Origin: Marinobacter sp. F4218
GTDB lineage: Bacteria > Pseudomonadota > Gammaproteobacteria > Pseudomonadales > Oleiphilaceae
Assembly (NCBI RefSeq): GCF_019443085.1
Contig: NZ_JAHZIL010000004.1
Span: forward strand, 310,001 to 374,000
Reading direction: 5' to 3'
Length of the DNA stretch: 64,000 bases
The position numbers were made by a program, and so were the translations under genes. Under the pieces are notes generated by a model. That model was not told where the DNA came from, did no database searches, and saw nothing but the letters and a program-made list of their open reading frames with translations. Below, in pieces: positions 61,839-64,000 of this stretch. The first letter of the stretch is position 1. The number at the start of each line of letters is the position of its first letter.

Positions 61839-63056
61839 TCAGTTTTTGTATTTGCGCAGTTCCAAGCGTGCCACCATAGCCCGATGCACTTCGTCGGGGC
61901 CATCCGCCAACCGCAATACCCGAGCATAGGCAAACAACTGGGTCAGCGGGAAGTCATCGTCACTGACACCGGCGCCACCGTGGATCTGAATGGCCTGATC
62001 AACAATGGTCTGCAGCATGGAAGGAATCACCGCCTTGATCATGGACACCTCCTGCAACGCACCACCAATGCCCTTGGTATCCAGGGCCCAGGCACATTTC
62101 AGCGTCAGCAGCCGCGCCTGTTCTATCGCCATGCGCGCATTGGCAATGATATCGGGGTTTCCGCCGAGCTTGGCAATGGGCCGGCCAAAGGCCTCGCGTG
62201 TTGTCGCCCGCTTGATCAGCAGTTCCAGGGTGCGTTCGGCCGCGCCGATAGCCCGCATGCAATGGTGTACGCGGCCGGGCCCCAAACGGCCCTGGGCAAT
62301 TTCAAAACCGCGCCCCGGGCCGGCGATGAACGCGCTCTTGGGCAGGCGGACATCCTCAAAAACCACCTCGCCGTGACCATAGGGCTCATCGTATTCACCA
62401 AACACCGGCAGCATACGCTCGATTCGCACACCCGGCGCATCCAGAGGTACCAGAACCATGGAATGACGGCGATGTTTCTGCGCGTCCGGATCCGTCAAGC
62501 CCATGAAGATCGCCACCTTACAGTCCGGGTGGCCGATGCCGGTGCTCCACCACTTGCGACCGTTCAGCACGACCTCGTCGCCTTCGACGACCGCAGTAGC
62601 TTCCATGTTGGTGGCGTCGGAAGAGGCCACGCCCGGTTCGGTCATGCAGAAGGCCGAGCGGATTTCGCCACTCATCAGCTTCGGCAGCCACTCGGCTTTC
62701 TGCTCGTCGGAGCCGTAGTGGATCAGCACCTCCATATTGCCGGTGTCAGGCGCGTTGCAGTTGAAGATTTCCGGGGCAATGAAGCTACGCCCCGTCTCCT
62801 CGGCGATCAGGGCATAATCGGAGTTCAGCAGGCCACAACCATGCTTCTCATCCGGGAAAAACATGTTCCACAGCCCCCGGGCCTTGGCCTTTTCCTTCAA
62901 TTCCTTGATAACCGGCAATACTACCCAGCGATTTTCCAGGGAGGCCAACTCCCTGTGATACTGCTCCTCGATGGGAAAAATCTCGTCCGCCATGAACTTT
63001 TTCACGCGGTTGAGGTAGTCCTGACCTTTTTCGGAAATAGCGAAATCCATCGTCAT
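61839..63056 (-). CDS. acyl-CoA dehydrogenase, ACAD10/11-like
   Basis: A 405-residue acyl-CoA dehydrogenase. FAD-binding FCMTEPGVASSDATNMEA, then GRKWWSTGIGHPDC, and the C-terminal domain with HGGAGVSDDDFPLTQLFAYARVLRLADGPDEVHRAMVARLEL. The ADGPDEVH ending is characteristic of the ACAD10/ACAD11-like branch rather than standard medium- or short-chain enzymes. In this branch the flavin enzyme cooperates with a kinase on 4-hydroxyacyl-CoA. It opens the operon and is divergent from a LysR gene. Confidence 0.92.
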   Translation of the reverse strand: MTMDFAISEKGQDYLNRVKKFMADEIFPIEEQYHRELASLENRWVVLPVIKELKEKAKARGLWNMFFPDEKHGCGLLNSDYALIAEETGRSFIAPEIFNCNAPDTGNMEVLIHYGSDEQKAEWLPKLMSGEIRSAFCMTEPGVASSDATNMEATAVVEGDEVVLNGRKWWSTGIGHPDCKVAIFMGLTDPDAQKHRRHSMVLVPLDAPGVRIERMLPVFGEYDEPYGHGEVVFEDVRLPKSAFIAGPGRGFEIAQGRLGPGRVHHCMRAIGAAERTLELLIKRATTREAFGRPIAKLGGNPDIIANARMAIEQARLLTLKCAWALDTKGIGGALQEVSMIKAVIPSMLQTIVDQAIQIHGGAGVSDDDFPLTQLFAYARVLRLADGPDEVHRAMVARLELRKYKN

Positions 63057-63099
63057 ACCCTCACTGAAAAAATCACAATGATTGCAGTCTAGGGACGAG

Positions 63100-63160
63100 C
63101 CAACTATTACGCGACTGAATTATTCTTATCGTTTATCATTACCGAAACTAATTCACAGAC
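63100..63160. promoter_or_regulatory. divergent LysR-type operator candidate
   Basis: The gap between the acyl-CoA dehydrogenase and the LysR gene is AT-rich and has the dyad TGAATTA (63116-63122) with TAATTCA (63149-63155), 26 bases apart. This fits two half-sites for a LysR-type tetramer controlling both directions. Only position and symmetry support it. Confidence 0.4.
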
Positions 63161-63173
63161 CCGGATCTTCGAC

Positions 63174-64000
63174 ATGGCCCTGAATCGCCTGGACCTGAAC
63201 CTTCTGCATGTTTTTGACACGATCTATCGGGAGGGTAGCCTGACCCGTGCAGCCCGGGCCCTGCACCTGACACAGCCGGCGGTCAGCCATTCGCTGTCGC
63301 GGCTGCGGGACCATTTTGACGACCGCCTGTTCACCCGCCAGGGCAACCAGATGGTGCCCACGCCGCTGGCCCGGCGTTTCCTGGAATCCATGCGCCCCGG
63401 ACTCACCCAGATCCAGAGTGCAGTCAACCAGTTCCACGCTTTTGATCCGGCCAACCAGAGAAAGACTTACTCGCTGGGACTGCGGGACATCCTGGAATCA
63501 ACCTTCCTGCCACAACTGATGAGGCGACTGGATCCCTACCCGAATCTCGAAATTTTCAGCCAGCGTATTGCCCGGCGAGAGATGGAGACCCAACTGGCGG
63601 CTGGCAAGCTGGATTTTGCCGTGGACGTGCTGTTACCGGTGAGCGACCAGACTGCCCACGAGCTGCTCCGGCGGGACCGGCTGGTCGTGCTTGCGAGGAC
63701 GGGGCATCCGTTGGCGGACGGGGGACTGTCGATGGAGGATTACCTGACCGCCCGACACGTTCTGGTGTCGTCGCGGACGGAAGGACCGGGCATTGAGGAT
63801 TTCGAACTCTCCCGGCTTGGCGTTCAACGCAGCATCCGGCTTCGTTGCCAGCACTACTACGCGGCATGTCGGGTTGTGGAAAAAACCGATCTGCTGCTGA
63901 CCATGCCGGAAGCCTATGCCCGCATCATTGCCCAGAGAGCGAACATCGTCATCATGGATCCGCCAGCGAACCTGCCGTCAATTGACGTGCATCTATACTG
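63174..64000 (+). CDS. LysR-type transcriptional regulator (cut by window edge)
   Basis: The frame runs from ATG 63174 past the window end, giving 275 residues. The N-terminal helix-turn-helix is FDTIYREGSLTRAARALHLTQPAVSHSLSRLRDHFDDRLFTR. The effector domain starts near residue 90 (TYSLGLRDILESTFLPQLM). The FTRQGNQMVPTPLARRFLE segment marks the PnbR/NodD-like LysR branch. Divergent from the acyl-CoA dehydrogenase operon, it is the likely regulator of that operon. Roughly 25 residues are missing at the C-terminus. Confidence 0.92.
   Translation, partial: MALNRLDLNLLHVFDTIYREGSLTRAARALHLTQPAVSHSLSRLRDHFDDRLFTRQGNQMVPTPLARRFLESMRPGLTQIQSAVNQFHAFDPANQRKTYSLGLRDILESTFLPQLMRRLDPYPNLEIFSQRIARREMETQLAAGKLDFAVDVLLPVSDQTAHELLRRDRLVVLARTGHPLADGGLSMEDYLTARHVLVSSRTEGPGIEDFELSRLGVQRSIRLRCQHYYAACRVVEKTDLLLTMPEAYARIIAQRANIVIMDPPANLPSIDVHLY

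Noticed and set aside
61884..63092. 402-codon plus-strand frame antisense to the acyl-CoA dehydrogenase
   Set aside because: It mirrors a well-conserved enzyme; the long frame is produced by GC-rich third positions of the true gene.
1..64000. tRNA, rRNA, CRISPR array, IS element or prophage
   Set aside because: The few gaps of 100-300 bases show no cloverleaf, no regularly spaced repeats and no transposase or integrase fragments.

Overview
The window is ordinary chromosomal DNA of a GC-rich marine-type gammaproteobacterium. Gene content and protein character (Fhu-type hydroxamate iron uptake, fused indolepyruvate oxidoreductase, DUF6064/DUF6279/DUF2007 families, several acyl-CoA genes) look most like Marinobacter or a close relative. 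That taxonomic call is an impression from reading proteins, not a search result. About 65 protein genes are packed tightly on both strands. I see no rRNA, tRNA, CRISPR array, insertion sequence or prophage. Several convergent pairs overlap at their 3' ends.

Layout. 0-8.4 kb: housekeeping and stress genes, namely a partial SDR, an esterase, the ribosome-rescue factor ArfB, the abasic-site protein YedK, an NlpC/P60 lipoprotein, a truncated DUF4442 gene, the divergent argO/argP pair, NnrU, a gamma-glutamylcyclotransferase-like protein, a CPBP protease and a dienoyl-CoA isomerase. 8.5-13.5 kb: pirin, an MscS channel, a large orphan lipoprotein, an ABM-domain protein and a cold-shock gene with a long leader and a clear terminator. 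13.5-20.9 kb: an aromatic amino acid module with an Lrp-type regulator divergent from indolepyruvate ferredoxin oxidoreductase, an aromatic aminotransferase and a sodium symporter, followed by a universal stress protein. 21-28 kb: DUF6544, a RIO kinase, a spermidine-synthase fold protein, MaoC, CopD-like, SDR, MtfA and a 7TM-DISM diguanylate cyclase.

28.0-31.2 kb is an AT-richer islet of small stand-alone genes, all on the minus strand and separated by non-coding spacers, one of which contains stacked inverted repeats. 31.3-38.7 kb: copper chaperone PCu(A)C, a GGDEF-EAL protein, a three-gene E1-alpha/E1-beta/E2 2-oxoacid dehydrogenase operon with a palindrome in its leader, YjdM and a histidine phosphatase. 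39.3-48.0 kb is an iron-uptake locus: ABC exporter, FhuC, FhuD, FhuB, FhuF and, facing them, a TonB-dependent receptor. Three Fur-box-like sites lie here. A 36-residue single-helix membrane peptide, too short for usual ORF cut-offs, sits between receptor and fhuF.

48.2-57.4 kb: a YliI-type sugar dehydrogenase, GFA, DkgB, DUF6064, a Tat-exported aldo/keto reductase, a protein with two thioredoxin-like folds, a fatty acid hydroxylase, DacB (PBP4), a four-repeat DUF4397 lipoprotein and DUF2798. 57.5-64 kb: a DUF6279 lipoprotein, then a minus-strand operon of acyl-CoA dehydrogenase, SDR, APH-type kinase, a histidine-phosphatase-like protein and a second SDR, divergent from a LysR regulator.

The most interesting unit is this last operon. 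Its kinase plus ADGPDEVH-type acyl-CoA dehydrogenase pairs the same two activities that act on 4-hydroxyacyl-CoAs in the Pseudomonas levulinate (lva) pathway and in eukaryotic ACAD10/ACAD11. A hydroxy-fatty-acid or lactone catabolic role is proposed as inference.
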